From contig JAMZAV010000072.1 in assembly GCA_024449915.1 (NCBI GenBank), forward strand, positions 372,001-436,000: DNA of 64,000 nt, given 5' to 3'. This DNA comes from Sweltsa coloradensis. Taxonomy: Eukaryota > Arthropoda > Insecta > Plecoptera > Chloroperlidae. The notes under the pieces are model-generated. The model ran no database searches and was not told where the DNA came from. It was given only the letters and a program-made list of their open reading frames with translations. The translations under genes were made by a program, and so were the position numbers. Below, one piece after another: positions 36,481 through 48,138 of the stretch (its first letter is position 1; every line of letters starts with the position of its first letter).

Positions 36481-37261
36481 CATTTTCCTTAAGTTATTCA
36501 TTCTTTCGTGGGTTCACTTCCATTATCACGTAGGTACCACCGCTTGGCAGTGTTGTAGGCCTATACATCTACTTAATATGCATTTTATTTATTAATTGTT
36601 CTCCACATTAAGCTATTAACAGTCATTAAGTATTTGTTGTGATTTACCATGTAGGACAAAATCGAGACTCATCAAATAACAAAATATTATGTAATTTTTA
36701 AAATAATTCAATGCAATTGTGTTGAATTCAAACTATATGTAGGCTACATTTAAAAAAAAAATACGTGTCATCTATCGCTGTTTCTATTGGTCCATCCACC
36801 CCCTACTCGACAAATATTACGTAATGAACATAAACATGAAAGCACTCTCCACAGCCTACGTCATTGCGTCCTAGCCCATCTATCTAAGCGTGAAATTATT
36901 CACTTGTTCTCCTAATGGCGCCCGTTAGTTCAACAGTTTGTCGCTGGTTTGTGATCAGCGCTAGTTACAGACTGGCACGCGGTGTTTCATTAGCTCTGAC
37001 GTGTGTGGGTGCGACCAGTGGGGGGGGGGGGTTAACTGCACTTTGAAGCAGATTAAATTTCCATTTCGTTTCATTGTGTGGGGCTTGACTAAATGGAGTG
37101 GGTTGACACCAAGTGGCTAAACCCCTATTGTTTGCAACTCATCGATTGCTGACACGGAAGCATTTAAATCATCCAGACTCGATGTATATTATAACGGGCA
37201 TTCACTTTACAATCTTTAACGTTGAAATTTAAAGGTTTGTCTATTTGACCCTTCTTAAATA
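36481..37261. other. no recognisable feature
   Basis: Nothing supported apart from a poly-G run at 37019-37031. Confidence 0.4.
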
Positions 37262-37652
37262 CTAGGAAAACGCCAAAGTCGTTGAATTCGGGGGTACCTT
37301 GACGTGCAAAATTTGATACACCTTTGGCACGGCATTTCACCGCCAGACAAATAACAAACAAAACATATTGTTTCAAAAACAAAACCATTGTCGTTAAAAT
37401 GATTCCTACACATTAGCAGCCTTTTTTTCAATTTATTTTTCGTTGTATGTGTAAATTGCAATTTATCGTGCTGATTTTGTTAGCAGCTCTCAGTAAACTC
37501 GTACTGGAAGTCTGTTCAAAATTTCAGCGCAATCTGTTTAGCGATTCGGCTGATTTTTGATGTACAGACACGCATACACACACACAGACTCACAAAATAT
37601 GTGTCGTTTGAGTTTAATGGAGACACTCAGTCGCTTCGCTCCCTCGTTTAAA
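37262..37652 (-). mobile_element. family B element, simple form
   Basis: CTAGGAAAACGCCAAAGTCG at the left, preceded by A, joined directly to the family B body (GGGGGTACCTTGACGTGC). It ends in CGCTTCGCTCCCTCGTTTAA. It has neither the palindromic unit nor the tRNA-like segment, so it shows the simplest structure of the family. Confidence 0.6.
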
Positions 37653-38403
37653 AATATAGACAAGTGTATCGACGCACTTATCTAGATTTCGAGTTTTCGC
37701 AATACCCGTGTGCATTTACAGAGACGTCCGTCTACATCGTCAGAAACTGATATGCTATCATTCATCATCAGCTTTTGAAAATTGAAAAAATAATACAAAG
37801 ATATATTTTACTTGTCAACTTGACGAACCATACCAATTTGGTGCAGTTTTAAAATGCACACACGCAAAAAGTCCTGAATCGAATAAATGTGGATATGACG
37901 TAGAAGTGTAATTTATTAAATACGTTTTGAAAACGTCTTATTTTGAAATTGGATATTTCTGGTGTTTTAGACACGCATTCAAGAAATATGTGTAGGCCTT
38001 CTAATGAGAAACAATCTAAATTTTGACCTGTCCTTGCAAAATATACATTAATAAATCGTGTTTGCCATATCGTCCACTTTCAATTTTGTAAATTAAAAAT
38101 AATACGCCATCATAAAATATGAATGATAACGACAGCGTTACAAAGCAGCAATGCTACACGGTTTCATCTGTAAATCCGATATTCGCCCATTTCACGCTTC
38201 AATGATATTTTACGTAATGACGTTTTATCTCGTTTTGAATTGGAAAGCAGTTTGCCTGCGAATACACGAAACAAGATGTTGCACATGAACACATGTGATT
38301 GCAAATAGATTGGTTTTGTTAGGTAATCCAAAAGGGAAAAAGAAACAGCCAAAGCAATGGCGCATTCACGATTTGATGAGAACCTCTCTTAGCTCGTGCC
38401 ATG
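37653..38403. other. no recognisable feature
   Basis: AT-rich sequence with no supported feature. Confidence 0.4.
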
Positions 38404-38668
38404 TTAATGAGACGAGGGAGCGCAGCTACTGAGTCTTACAACTCAGGTCTAACGGAAAGGGACTCGTTGCGAGAATGTTTGTATGTCAGTTGTTTTCCAA
38501 ACGGCCGAACAGCCAAACAGACTAAGCTGAAATTTGAATCAGACATACGTAACATACAGTGTAGGCTACTGAGAACTGCTAACAAAATGAGCAAAATTCG
38601 TTGCGATTGAAACTTACAAGAAATAATAAATTGAAAAATCGGCTGAAAATGTGTGGGCTAGGATTTAA
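38404..38668 (+). mobile_element. family B element, 3'-truncated
   Basis: Begins TTAATGAGACGAGGGAGCGC, a degraded family B 5' end. The body includes AACAGACTAAGCTGAAATTT, the complement of the body in 62232-63148. It stops where the family A element begins at 38669. Confidence 0.45.
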
Positions 38669-38818
38669 TTGGATGAGCGAAGCGAAGACTTCAATTTCAC
38701 CGACCCCCCAAAAATTTAGCTCGGGTGTTTTTTTTTTTTTTTTTCGTTTTTCCGTCTGTTTGTTCGCTCTCTACCGGGCTCTCTACCGGGCTGCTCACTA
38801 CCAGCCTTCTCGAACTCC

Positions 38819-41647
38819 TTGTTTAGTACTGAGAGTGATTCACAACTTTCATTCTCTAGTGACCAGGACACGGTAAATAATAAACAGTTGACATTGTTAT
38901 CTTTCAATGCCAGAAGTTTAAAAAACCCCAAGCGAAAACCAGACATTGAGGCCTGGATGGTTTCTCATAACCCTGCAATAATTGCCGTGTGCGAAACCTG
39001 GCTTGACGACTCAATTGGTGATGGTGAAGTAATTCCAGAAGGATACACTGTCTTTAGGAAGGATCGTACCACTTCGTCTCATGGGGGCGTTTTGCTTGCA
39101 ATTCGTCCAGAATATTCACCAGTTAGAAACAGGATTCTGGAAACGGAGCTAGCGGAAATTGTGTGGGCTGAAGTAACTATTGGTTCTGACAAGGTACTGA
39201 TTGGATCAGCTTACCGAGCACCTAATGCATCAAAGGCAGTAAATGATAGTTTACTATCCTCATTACGCTTAGCACAAGATTTGCAAGATGACTACAAAGC
39301 AGTTGTCCTTACAGGGGACTTTAACCTTGACATTACCTGGTCTTTAGGCAATGCAGCCACCCCTAATAACACTCTTGCTAACCATTTCCTAACCGCTTTT
39401 CTACAACTATCTCTTGAACAGCTGGTTCCTGAAGCTACTCGGATAGTAAATGGCTCACGAAGATTAATAGACCTCCTATTATGCAACAACCCTTCAGTGT
39501 TAACTTTGACTGAAGTCATACCTGGAGTTAGCGATCACTTGGCCATAAAATCGCAATTGACAATTCCTACATTCAAGCATAAGAAACTAACCAAGACTGT
39601 TCTTAACTTCAAAAATGCCAATTGGGATGCTCTAAAAGACGATTTTCAAGCAAAACTACCAACCGTTATTGATAATGTAACCATTGAAGAAGTGTGGCGG
39701 AATTGGACTTCTACGTTCTGGAAAGCAGTGCATGAACACATTCCCAGTTTTAAAGTGAACCGCCGCCGACGTGCTCCTTGGATCTCAGAAGATATTGTAC
39801 GGGCTCTAAGGAAACGTGACTCACTTTACAGGGCGTGGAAAAAAATACCATCTGACGTAAATTGGGAAAAATATAGAATCTTGAGAAACAAAACTAAATT
39901 ATTGATAAGGAACTCGCATAATAAGCATGTTTGGGACTTAGGGGAAAAGAAAGATAATGGCAAAGAAATTTGGCGCTACATCCATGCAAAACATGGCAGC
40001 TCGGCTCCCCAAACTTTCATTCATAAGGGAAAACAAATATCAAAGCCAGAAGATATTGCTAACGCTTTCAGCAATTCATTTAAAGATAATTTCTCCATAC
40101 CCACCAGTGACAAAGACATCCGCCCACCAACAAAGCTCGATCAAAGTACTTTACCACTTAAAGATCTGTACTTCTCTCCTCAAGAAACTGTCATTAGTCT
40201 CCAAAGAATACGACCCAACGCAGCCACCGGTCCTGATGGTATCCCCGCTCGAATCCTCCAAAACTGTGCAGTTTCACTAGCTCCATCTCTGTCTGCGCTT
40301 TTCAACCACTCATTGAGTACCGGATCACTTCCCGAGCAATGGAAAACTGCAGACGTTGTGCCAGTATTTAAATCAGGCAAGCGGGAAGACACCGCCAATT
40401 ATCGGCCAATATCGCTTACCTCGGTAGTTGGAAAAGCCCTCGAGTTCCTGGTGGCGAAGGCTGTTTTACGGCATTTGTATGAGGCAGGAGTAGTCAACCA
40501 CAACCAGCATGGATTCTTACCGCGACGATCAACGACGACAATGCTTACAAAAGTCATAGAAGATTGGCAAAAACAACTAGACTCTCCACAGGTCAAGCAA
40601 ATTGATGTTATATGTCTTGACTGGTCAAAAGCATTCGACCGTGTTCCACATAGAAGACTACTAGATAAACTGGAAGGCTACCAGGTTAAAGGGAAGTTAT
40701 TGCAATGGTTTCACTGTTACTTAAATGGGCGTACTCAAACGACTGTCTTCGGTGGTACCAGATCTGGTAAGATTAATGTGACATCAGGCATCCCTCAAGG
40801 TTCGTCAATTGGACCACTCCTATTTAATGTATTTATGTTTGACATACCAAACACTGTCAAGTCTGACCTGGTACAGTATGCGGATGACAGTACACTTTAC
40901 AGGCCAATCTATGGACCAGAAGATTGCACCATACTTCAAGAAGATTTGGCTAATTTGGAGGTATGGTGTAGCGTTAACCAAATGGACTTTAATGCTCTTA
41001 AAACAATAGTGATCCGCTTGGCACTAACTTCTGCCAAAATCGCAAGCAATTATTACTTGAATGGTAGGTTGCTTAAAACCTGTGACAGCGCAAAAGTCCT
41101 TGGGTTGACTATAGCTAGTAATCTCAAATGGAACGTCCATACGACTAATATCTGTTCCCGTGCATCCCGGCAACTTGGATTTGTGTTTAGAAATCTCAAG
41201 TGCTGTAGCCCAAGAGTTAAGCGATCAGTTTACTTAGCGACTGTCCGTTCTCTTTTAACATATGCATGGCCGGCATGGAGTCCAAATAAGAGCAATTTGG
41301 CTAACCTGGAAGCAATGCAAAGCAGAGCGACAAAACACATTCTTGGGAAACGAAGCAAAGAGATTGGGCGCTCCGAGCCTCGACTTCTAGCATGTCACCT
41401 CCCATCGTTGACGGATTATGCTTACCAAGTGGACTTGATGTTCTTGCGGAAAATGTTTCATGGATCGGTTGACCTTGACCCCCTACAACGCTTACAGCCA
41501 CCCCTCGCACGCACTGCAGCTTACCAGAAATCATTCTACAGCAGAGCGGCCAATGAATGGAACAGATTGCCAACATCCCTTAAAACATTATCATCAAACC
41601 AATTCCTGAACAAAATTCGAACATATATTCCTCCACGTGTCAACTGA
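38819..41647 (+). CDS. LINE ORF2: endonuclease-reverse transcriptase
   Basis: 942 codons without a stop. This polyprotein nicks genomic DNA and reverse-transcribes the element RNA at the nick. The apurinic-like endonuclease domain spans residues about 24-245, with SFNARSL at 28-34, catalytic-type E59 in CETWL, D167/N169 in GDFNLD and SDH at 238-240. The reverse transcriptase runs from TGPDG (470-474) through [12 protein letters not shown] (about 657-668) to YADD (687-690). A thumb and a C-terminal motif [11 protein letters not shown] (about 905-915) follow. The listed first codon is TTG; the frame is open upstream into the host repeat, and the first ATG is codon 47, inside the endonuclease. 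The true N-terminus was therefore probably lost by 5' truncation. An intact frame suggests a fairly recent insertion. Confidence 0.85.
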   Translation: MFSTESDSQLSFSSDQDTVNNKQLTLLSFNARSLKNPKRKPDIEAWMVSHNPAIIAVCETWLDDSIGDGEVIPEGYTVFRKDRTTSSHGGVLLAIRPEYSPVRNRILETELAEIVWAEVTIGSDKVLIGSAYRAPNASKAVNDSLLSSLRLAQDLQDDYKAVVLTGDFNLDITWSLGNAATPNNTLANHFLTAFLQLSLEQLVPEATRIVNGSRRLIDLLLCNNPSVLTLTEVIPGVSDHLAIKSQLTIPTFKHKKLTKTVLNFKNANWDALKDDFQAKLPTVIDNVTIEEVWRNWTSTFWKAVHEHIPSFKVNRRRRAPWISEDIVRALRKRDSLYRAWKKIPSDVNWEKYRILRNKTKLLIRNSHNKHVWDLGEKKDNGKEIWRYIHAKHGSSAPQTFIHKGKQISKPEDIANAFSNSFKDNFSIPTSDKDIRPPTKLDQSTLPLKDLYFSPQETVISLQRIRPNAATGPDGIPARILQNCAVSLAPSLSALFNHSLSTGSLPEQWKTADVVPVFKSGKREDTANYRPISLTSVVGKALEFLVAKAVLRHLYEAGVVNHNQHGFLPRRSTTTMLTKVIEDWQKQLDSPQVKQIDVICLDWSKAFDRVPHRRLLDKLEGYQVKGKLLQWFHCYLNGRTQTTVFGGTRSGKINVTSGIPQGSSIGPLLFNVFMFDIPNTVKSDLVQYADDSTLYRPIYGPEDCTILQEDLANLEVWCSVNQMDFNALKTIVIRLALTSAKIASNYYLNGRLLKTCDSAKVLGLTIASNLKWNVHTTNICSRASRQLGFVFRNLKCCSPRVKRSVYLATVRSLLTYAWPAWSPNKSNLANLEAMQSRATKHILGKRSKEIGRSEPRLLACHLPSLTDYAYQVDLMFLRKMFHGSVDLDPLQRLQPPLARTAAYQKSFYSRAANEWNRLPTSLKTLSSNQFLNKIRTYIPPRVN

Positions 41648-41666
41648 AATTAACTTGTTTTGTGCA

Positions 41667-41823
41667 AGTGTGAGTGTGAGTGTGTGTGAGTGTGAATGTG
41701 AGTGTGAGTGTGAGTGTGAGTGTGAGTGTGAGTGTGAGTGTGAGTGTGAGTGTGAGTGTGAGTGTGAGTGTGTGTGTGTGCGTGTGCGTGTGCGTGTGCG
41801 TGTGAGTGTGTGCGCGTGCGTGT
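41667..41823. repeat. (GAGTGT)n / (GT)n microsatellite
   Basis: Lies in the 3' untranslated region of the LINE. Serine/histidine and cysteine/glutamate repeat frames over it are artefacts. Confidence 0.9.
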
Positions 41824-42884
41824 CAATTGCATTATTTTGTAAATATTTCATTGTATGTATTGTTAGTTATTTTTATTTATGTTGGTATGTTGTAGTAAGG
41901 CAGTCGGACACCACAAGTGTTTTGGGCTTCAAGCCCTCTTCTGGCTGCCTGTCTTTGTTATGTACATATTCAAAGGCAAATAAATAATAATAATAACGGT
42001 ATATGCGATCTTGATGAAAATTTGACACGACCTTCGTTTTCTCTGAACTTAGACTTGCTACATTTTTGGGTACAATCGAAGAAATATTTCTCATGAATAT
42101 CGTACTTTTACGATTTTTTTCGATTTTTAGTGCGATATTTTCGTGCCATTTGGGCCAATTCTGACCAAACGGGTGGGGCTTCAACGTTCATATTTCACAT
42201 GGACATTAAGGTAATGGTGATGTATTGCTTTCTGAAAGAAAAAGTTGAAAAAGTTAGCCAGAATCGAGAGAAATAAAGCTTTTAATATACGTTTTTTGAC
42301 TTTTTGTGCGATATTTTCGTGCCATTTGGGCCAATTCTGACCAAACGGGTGGGGCTACAACGTTCATATTATACATGGACATTAAGGTTATGGTTATGTA
42401 GTACCTTTTGAAATAAAAAGTTGAAAAAGTTAGCAGAATCCATAGAAATAAAGCTTTTAATACAAGTTTTTTACGGTAAATAAAACCAATTGACAAGAAA
42501 CAAAAGAAACTTGACAACATTTACCTACAATGCGTAGGCAGCAAAACAAAGCACTTGCAAAAGTAAAGATATCCCACGCAAACTGAAACCTTTAAAAAGC
42601 TCATCCATCAACGCGGCGGGACTTTAGCGTTTTCCTAGTTTAACGACAATGGCTTTTTTCTTGAAGAAATCATTTTTATCGAATCATGTTTTTTAGGCGA
42701 TAATTGAATGCAGTGACCAAGGTATAACGAATCTCCTCGCCCGAGGTTCCCCAACATTCCGCTAGGAGATTGAGTAAACCTTTCAATCTTAACTCATATT
42801 TCGTACTGGCTATGTTTTCCATAGTACTGTATATATATATATATATGCATTTCGAAACATATTCAATAATGTTTTAATACAATC

Positions 42885-42957
42885 CAGAAATTGTTGACCA
42901 TTGTTTGAACCCGGGTCTCCCACATTCCGGGTATATACAGGCGCCTTAACCAACTAG
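42885..42957 (-). mobile_element. tRNA-like SINE segment next to family B element
   Basis: On the minus strand CTAGTTGGTTAAGGCGCC forms an A-box-like start, and CCCGGGTTCAAACAATG is a B box with a damaged 3' side. It corresponds to 28500-28565 and lies at the same position next to the palindromic CTAG unit. Confidence 0.5.
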
Positions 42958-42958
42958 A

Positions 42959-43203
42959 CTAGGAAAACGCCAAAGTCGTTGTTAGACGAGTGATAGAGTC
43001 ATGTGTTTAGTACCCGGGAAAATTTGCACTTAAGTTGATTGAAAGGGTTTTGAGTTGGTATAAGGTAAAGTCAACTGTACGGCCATAATGCGCCACTTTC
43101 AGCGTATGATAGGCTAGGGTAGCCGGAGATGAAAAGGGAATGTTACCAATACTCAACACATGACTCGCCCACTCGTTTTACAACGACTTTGGCGTTTTCC
43201 TAG
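42959..43203. mobile_element. palindromic CTAG element, family B
   Basis: CTAGGAAAACGCCAAAGTCG ... CGACTTTGGCGTTTTCCTAG. This is the inverted-duplicate counterpart of 28197-28497, downstream of F-box copy 2. Confidence 0.6.
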
Positions 43204-43330
43204 CTTGAAAACATTGTTAAAGTTTTTATCACAATATGTTTTATTGAACATCTCAATTCGAACAGTAGGCCTATCTACACTATTGTGGGCTAAAAATGGG
43301 TTTTGTAATATATGAATATCAACTGCTTTG

Positions 43331-44124
43331 TTGGATGAGCGAAGCGAAGACTTCAATTTCACCGACCCCCCAAAAAATTTAGCTCGGGTGTTTTTTTGTT
43401 TTTGTTTTTGTTTTTTGTTTTTTTGTTTTTTTGTTTGTTTTTCCGTCTGTTTGTTCGCTCTCTACCGGGCAAACGGCATATGCGACCTGGATGAAAATTT
43501 GACAGTACCTTCGAAATCTCTGAACTTAGACTTGCCACGTTTTTGGGTACAATCGAAGAAATATTTCTCATGAATATCGTACTTTTACGATTTTTTTCGA
43601 TTTTTTGGGCGATATTTTCGTGCCATTTGGGCCAATTCTGACCAAACGGGTGAAGCTAAAACGTTCATATTATACATGGACATTAAGGTTATGGTGATTT
43701 AGTACATTTTGAAAGAAAAAGTTGAAAAAGTTAGCCAGAATCTATAGATATAAACGCTTTTAATATAAGAGTTTTGGTTTTTTGTACGATATTTTCGTGC
43801 CATTTGGGCCAATTTTGACCAAACGGGTGGGGTTTCAAGTTTCAACGTTCATATTATACATGCACATTAAGGTTATGGTGATGTAGTACCTTTTGAAAGA
43901 AAATGTTGAAAAAGTTAGCCAGAATCCATAGAAATAAAGCTTTTAATATAATTTTTTTACGGTTAATAATACCAATTGACAAGAAACAAAAGAAACTTGA
44001 CAACATTCACCTACAATGCGTAGGCAGCAAAACAAAGCACTTGCAAAAGTAAAGATATCCCAAGCAAACTTAAAACTTTAAAAAGCTCATCCATCAACGC
44101 GGCGGGACTTTAGCGTTTTCCTAG
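43331..44124 (+). mobile_element. family A element with a known empty site
   Basis: TTGGATGAGCGAAGCGAAG ... GCGGGACTTTAGCGTTTTCCTAG (as overlapping motifs), followed by T. At the duplicate locus near 28065-28075 the flanks GCTTTG and TCTATC are directly joined, so the insertion added no target duplication (at most one T). CTAG ends six bases from the stop codon of F-box copy 2. Confidence 0.7.
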
Positions 44125-44974
44125 TCTATCTACATTATATAAGGTTCATCACAATCGGAATCTTCGTATTCTATCTGCAGCTCCGGCATGTGAGTCTTTA
44201 TTTGTGCGACGGCTCCATCAGCACGAGGATAGATTAACAAGCTCCACAGACCAGGCAGGTACTGTGGTATGAGCAGAATAACCTCTTCAATGGTAGGGTC
44301 CCTATTCTCTTCAAACTGGCAAAGCTTCAAATGACGTAGCTTCGAGCATCCCTCGAATACGCTTTTCATCCCACTCTTTGTCAAACCCGGCTGCTCTCCA
44401 TCGCCAATGTGGGGCCCATCCAGCGTGAGTGTCTCCAGGTTCTTGAGGTGATCACCTATAGCCGCTGCCACCATGTCTGTGACGTCGCTGTCGCTCAGAT
44501 CTAGCGACACCAGGTTGTTCAAGCCCTCAGATGAAAAGAGCCGGACAAGGATCGCCTCAGGCACAATAGCAACCATGAGTTCCAGATGACGCAGGGTGGG
44601 TATCGAGCCGATGGCGAGAATGCTCTCGTCGAAAACATCTGGCTATTCTATGCTCAACGACTCCAGGCGGACACACTTCTGCAGCGCGGATAAACCTTCT
44701 GGTGACCAGGCGCCATTGCCTAGTCTTAACGTGCGCAGGGTTTTACAGAACCGGTTGCACACGGCTGTGGTGGTGTCGTAGTGTTTGGGCTCGTAAGTAA
44801 AGTAGTGGCCATAAATCTTTAGGTCCTCGAGATGGAGCTCACTGTTAGCAAGGTGCACCAATAACTCCAAACTAGGCGTTAAATTGTCAATAACATGCAG
44901 AGTTTTTAGGTGAGGCAGTTGAATGCAAATGTTATTGTAAAAATCCTGGCCACGTACGACACAACGGCGAAGTA

Positions 44975-46317
44975 TAGGTGCCTCACGCTATCTATGGACT
45001 TGCTAAGTAGGGGAAACTACACTCAGGTATACCCCCACCATCGGACCTCGACCGGGCGGACAAAAGGGAGGGCAAGCGATCGAGATGAATAGAGAACTTG
45101 AGAAGGTGGCTTCAATACATAATTCACTTGTCATTGTTTATTATCGCTAGTTCCTAAAATAAAATAATATGAGATTAATTGCCACTTTTACATATGTAAT
45201 TGTACACAAATTGGTCAATACGATCAAATTGTCTTTTTAATTTAAATTTTTAACCTAAATTTGGCTTTAGTACCCGGCAATCGATGTGTACTTAAAATGG
45301 CCTACAATCAATAAAACGGATTGCAGAGATCTGTTCTTGTGAGGGTGCAAAATATTGCCGTACGTTAGCATCGATTTATAATTTAATTTGGGAAAGAAAA
45401 GTAAGATAAACATAGCCGTAACTCGGGGTTGATAACCCGCTTACCATGTAAAAATGTGTAGATAAACTTTATTTAGCTATTCCGACAAAATGAGTAAAAT
45501 ATCAAAGCAGATGAAGAGTATTGGTAATCCAATTGGTGTCAAGATTCGACATTTTTGTGTTCTACAACGTAGAACCCTTCCTGCTTTTCCGGTCCAGTGC
45601 AGGTTAAGTGTGGGTTTGGGTTAGAAGAAGGAAATATATAAATAAAAATAATTACTATTAGCTTCTCAGAAATATTGTTGTTAAATAATTGTTTTAACAC
45701 GCACTCTTCAACCTGTGTTATCATATTCATTTACCTAAGCTTATTTAACTTCTATCTGATTCAGTTAAAAACCGATTTACGAAGGAGGATAACTAAATAA
45801 ATCTAATTACATAAATGCAGACACAACAATGAACTACAGTGAAGTAAAATTTGAATATTATTTATTGTAGGCTTATTATTTTGATTATTGCCATTTTTAT
45901 TACACATCGATTACATGGTATACTTAGGGTGCAACGTTTATTGTGCTTGTTTGGTTCTCTCCTGGACGTCACGTAGCTTGTACTCTATATTCATAAGTAG
46001 TTATAAGTAGTTCATAAGTACAGAAAATAGCTTCATGTTGGTTCAAAATTAAAATTAAAAAGACAATTCGAGTCGTATTTGCCAAATTGAGTTCGATTTC
46101 GTAGGCAAAAGTAACAATTAACCTCTATTTTATATTTTAGGCACTAGTGATATTAAACAATGACAGGTGAATTTTGTATTCTAGCCACGCTCTCAATTTT
46201 CTATTCATCTCGATCGCTTGCCCTCCCTTTGTCCGTCCGGTCGAGGTCCGATGGTGGGGGTATACCTGAGTGCAGTTTCCCCTAGTAAGCAAGTCCATAG
46301 ATAGCGTGAGGCACCTA
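44975..46317. mobile_element. DNA transposon with about 185-bp inverted repeats, TA target duplication
   Basis: Termini TAGGTGCCTCACGCTATC and their complement. The long arms run to about 45160 and from about 46133. TA flanks both sides, and joining the flanks at one TA restores the sequence seen in F-box copy 1 (TTGATACTTCGC). The middle of about 970 bp has no transposase, so it is non-autonomous. TA duplication is typical of Tc1/mariner-type elements, but the ends do not match a family I know. Confidence 0.7.
45733..45865 (-). mobile_element. SINE tail fragment inside the 44975 transposon
   Basis: Closely matches 34928-35065. Its position inside the transposon means the transposon picked up a SINE insertion. 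Confidence 0.4.
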
Positions 46318-46740
46318 TATCAATGTTTCGATCTTAGTACAGTTTTGTAAAATGTTCATCATTACCTCTGAGAAGATAAAGACACGTGAACCTCTATTAT
46401 CCAGGATTAAAGCACGAATCTTTTGGTTGTGTTGAGAAACAACTTCTAAGATTGTCTCCATTCTGTCCCAGTTGACCAATATCAGTGACTTCAGCAACGG
46501 CGCTACCTTGAGTATCTTAACGACAGTTTGCTTGCTAACCTTGCATTGTCTGAACTTGAGCTCTCTGTAGAGTAACGGGTCTTCACATAATTCCTCCCAA
46601 TGCGTACATACCTGTGAGACTGTCTCGCACAGATAGGCATAGCAGATAGGCAGGACGAAGGAAGGAAAACACTTGTAGGAGAACCTCTCGAGGGAGGCTT
46701 TTGATGTTAGGCTCTGAGTTCATCTTCTTAAAGACAAAAA

Positions 46741-47108
46741 GATTCGAATGAACAACTTCAAAATCTTCAAGAACGTCAGATGTTTTAAGTAATAACAGTC
46801 ACCTCTCCACAATAATTACTATATACCTACTGCCCTATTGGTGAAATCGACACAAAACCACTTTTGAGAAACAGACTTTGCAGCTAAAATGCAGCAAATG
46901 ACATATCCATGGTCAAGCACATAAAACACAACACCATCAGCTGTCAAATCATTTATTAGGGCTCACCACCTGGCAAATATACGTTGGTTCCCTGACAATT
47001 CCTATCAGAATCCTAGCCAAGGCAGTGAGCCCAAGGTCTTGGTTACCAAGGCAACCAGAGTCGATAAAGAAGTTTCCCCGGTTTAGCGTCGGAAATCAAC
47101 CCATGGAC
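46741..47108. other. no recognisable gene
   Basis: Contains GGTTACCAAGGCAACC (47041-47056), an imperfect palindrome like an RFX X-box, next to GAGTCGATAAAGAAGTTTCC (47058-47077), which recurs at 60240. No gene is supported. Confidence 0.35.
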
Positions 47109-47497
47109 CATGGTGGTATATATCTTTAGGTTATTTCACTTGCGTATCCAGCAATGCTATTTTTGTGGTCGCTTAATGCACGCAGTTCAGACGGACGCCG
47201 CCAGGATCGCGACGTGACAGGTGGTAAACATTTCGTATAGATGGCGGTGTGCATACACTTTATTGAAGGCCGTGCATTCAGATCGGTAGGCGGAACGTTC
47301 GAATTTTCGAATTCGAGCCGTCCATAGATATCTATGGAGCCGTCTGATTGGTCCCCAAGGCCGCCATCTTGTAAGTTCTACGTCACGTGACTACCACCTG
47401 ACACGTCGCGCATTCTGTCGGCGACCGTCTGCACCGCGTGCATTAAGCGACCACAGAATTCTGGCAGTGAAATCACCTTAAGATATATACCACCATG
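47109..47497. mobile_element. MITE with about 105-bp inverted repeats and 8-bp target duplication
   Basis: CATGGTGGTATATATC at the left and its complement at the right. CCATGGAC flanks both sides (47101-47108 and 47498-47505). The arms contain GTGGTCGCTTAATGCACGC and its complement. Internal sequence is GC-richer than its surroundings. Eight-base duplication suggests hAT-type. Confidence 0.65.
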
Positions 47498-47574
47498 CCA
47501 TGGACCAAACAAAGTACAATGTTGAATATACAAATTTGCAGTTAAGTAAGGTATTATTCGTTAACAATGGATGT

Positions 47575-47576
<2 letters not shown>

Positions 47577-47638
<62 letters not shown>
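47577..47638. repeat. (AT)n microsatellite
   Basis: About 30 AT repeats next to the foldback element at 47639. A shorter (AT)n lies at 48120-48140. Confidence 0.9.
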
Positions 47639-47641
<3 letters not shown>

Positions 47642-48086
47642 AAGTTATACTTTACGGAAATAATCACGCTTTATTGGATGTTTAAAACAAATATTTAATT
47701 AAAACTTCAACGTTTCAGAAGACTAGGCTTCCATTTTCAATTGGTATAAAACAATAAAAACAAAACATTTCTACAACATCAGTTGAAGAACAGAATCAGC
47801 CTGTGAGAAGGGTGACTAGAAGTCAAGCAAAGCGCTTAGCACAGTGATGTGGTTAAAAAGTTTTCACTGCACCTGATTTGCTTTTGTACTTACTATTTGG
47901 TTTGCCTTTGTAAGGCGGTTAAGTTTGTTTATATTTTTATTGTGTTGCTGATGTTTTGTTTTTATTGTTTTATACCAACTCTTCTTGAAAATGGAAGCCT
48001 AGTCTTCTGAAACGTTGAAGTTTTAATTAAATATTTGTTTTAAACATCCAATAAAGCGTGATTATTTCCGTAAAGTATAACTTAAC
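47639..48086. mobile_element. foldback element with Penelope-like ends
   Basis: GTTAAGTTATACTTTACGG at the left, complement at the right. The arms of about 130 bp contain GGAAGCCTAGTCTTCTGAAA then CGTTGAAG, the hairpin-plus-GAAACGTT pattern of Penelope-like 3' ends, in both orientations. The centre near 47770-47940 is non-coding. Confidence 0.5.
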
Positions 48087-48138
48087 ATAAACCATGAATC
48101 ACGAAAGCCTACAACAGAACATATATATATATATATAT

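Larger units (their letters stand above)
38779..41995 (+). mobile_element. non-LTR retrotransposon (CR1/L2/Jockey-like clade)
   Basis: Covers the ORF2-type frame, a (GTGTGA)n-rich 3' untranslated region (41667-41823) and a 3' end of CAAGCCCTCTTCTGGCTGCC then AAATAAATAATAATAA. It appears 5'-truncated. No matching target duplication was found; instead 13 bp (GCTCTCTACCGGG) are tandemly doubled at the 5' junction. Confidence 0.8.
38669..42638 (+). mobile_element. family A element split by a LINE
   Basis: The left part is 38669 to about 38778 (TTGGATGAGCGAAGCGAAG ... CTCTCTACCGGG). The right part is about 41996-42638 (AACGGTATATGCGATC ... TTTTCCTAG then T). The junctions map within GTTCGCTCTCTACCGGG and AAACGGCATATGCG, which are contiguous in the uninterrupted copy at about 43455-43485. 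Confidence 0.6.
44130..46723 (-). pseudogene. F-box/leucine-rich-repeat gene copy 2, interrupted
   Basis: Minus strand, ATG at 46723-46721. The F-box begins SLPREVLLQVFSFL. A 13-bp duplication (CTATGCCTATCTG, near 46630) then shifts the frame. Correct-frame text resumes with VCTHWEELCEDPLLYREL and runs to about 46318, where a 1343-bp transposon (44975-46317) interrupts it. Past the transposon, the LRR text continues from about 44970 (QLPHLKTLHVI), meets an in-frame TAG at about 44645-44643, and then goes on in the same frame to a TAG at 44132-44130. The C-terminus is longer than in copy 1 (TIEEVILLIPQYLPGLWSL...). Three independent lesions make this a clear pseudogene. It resembles copy 1 closely and lies in inverted orientation to it. 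Confidence 0.8.

Noticed and set aside
41594..41851. Ser-His and Cys-Glu repeat frames
   Set aside because: Translation of the (GAGTGT)n tract in the LINE 3' region.
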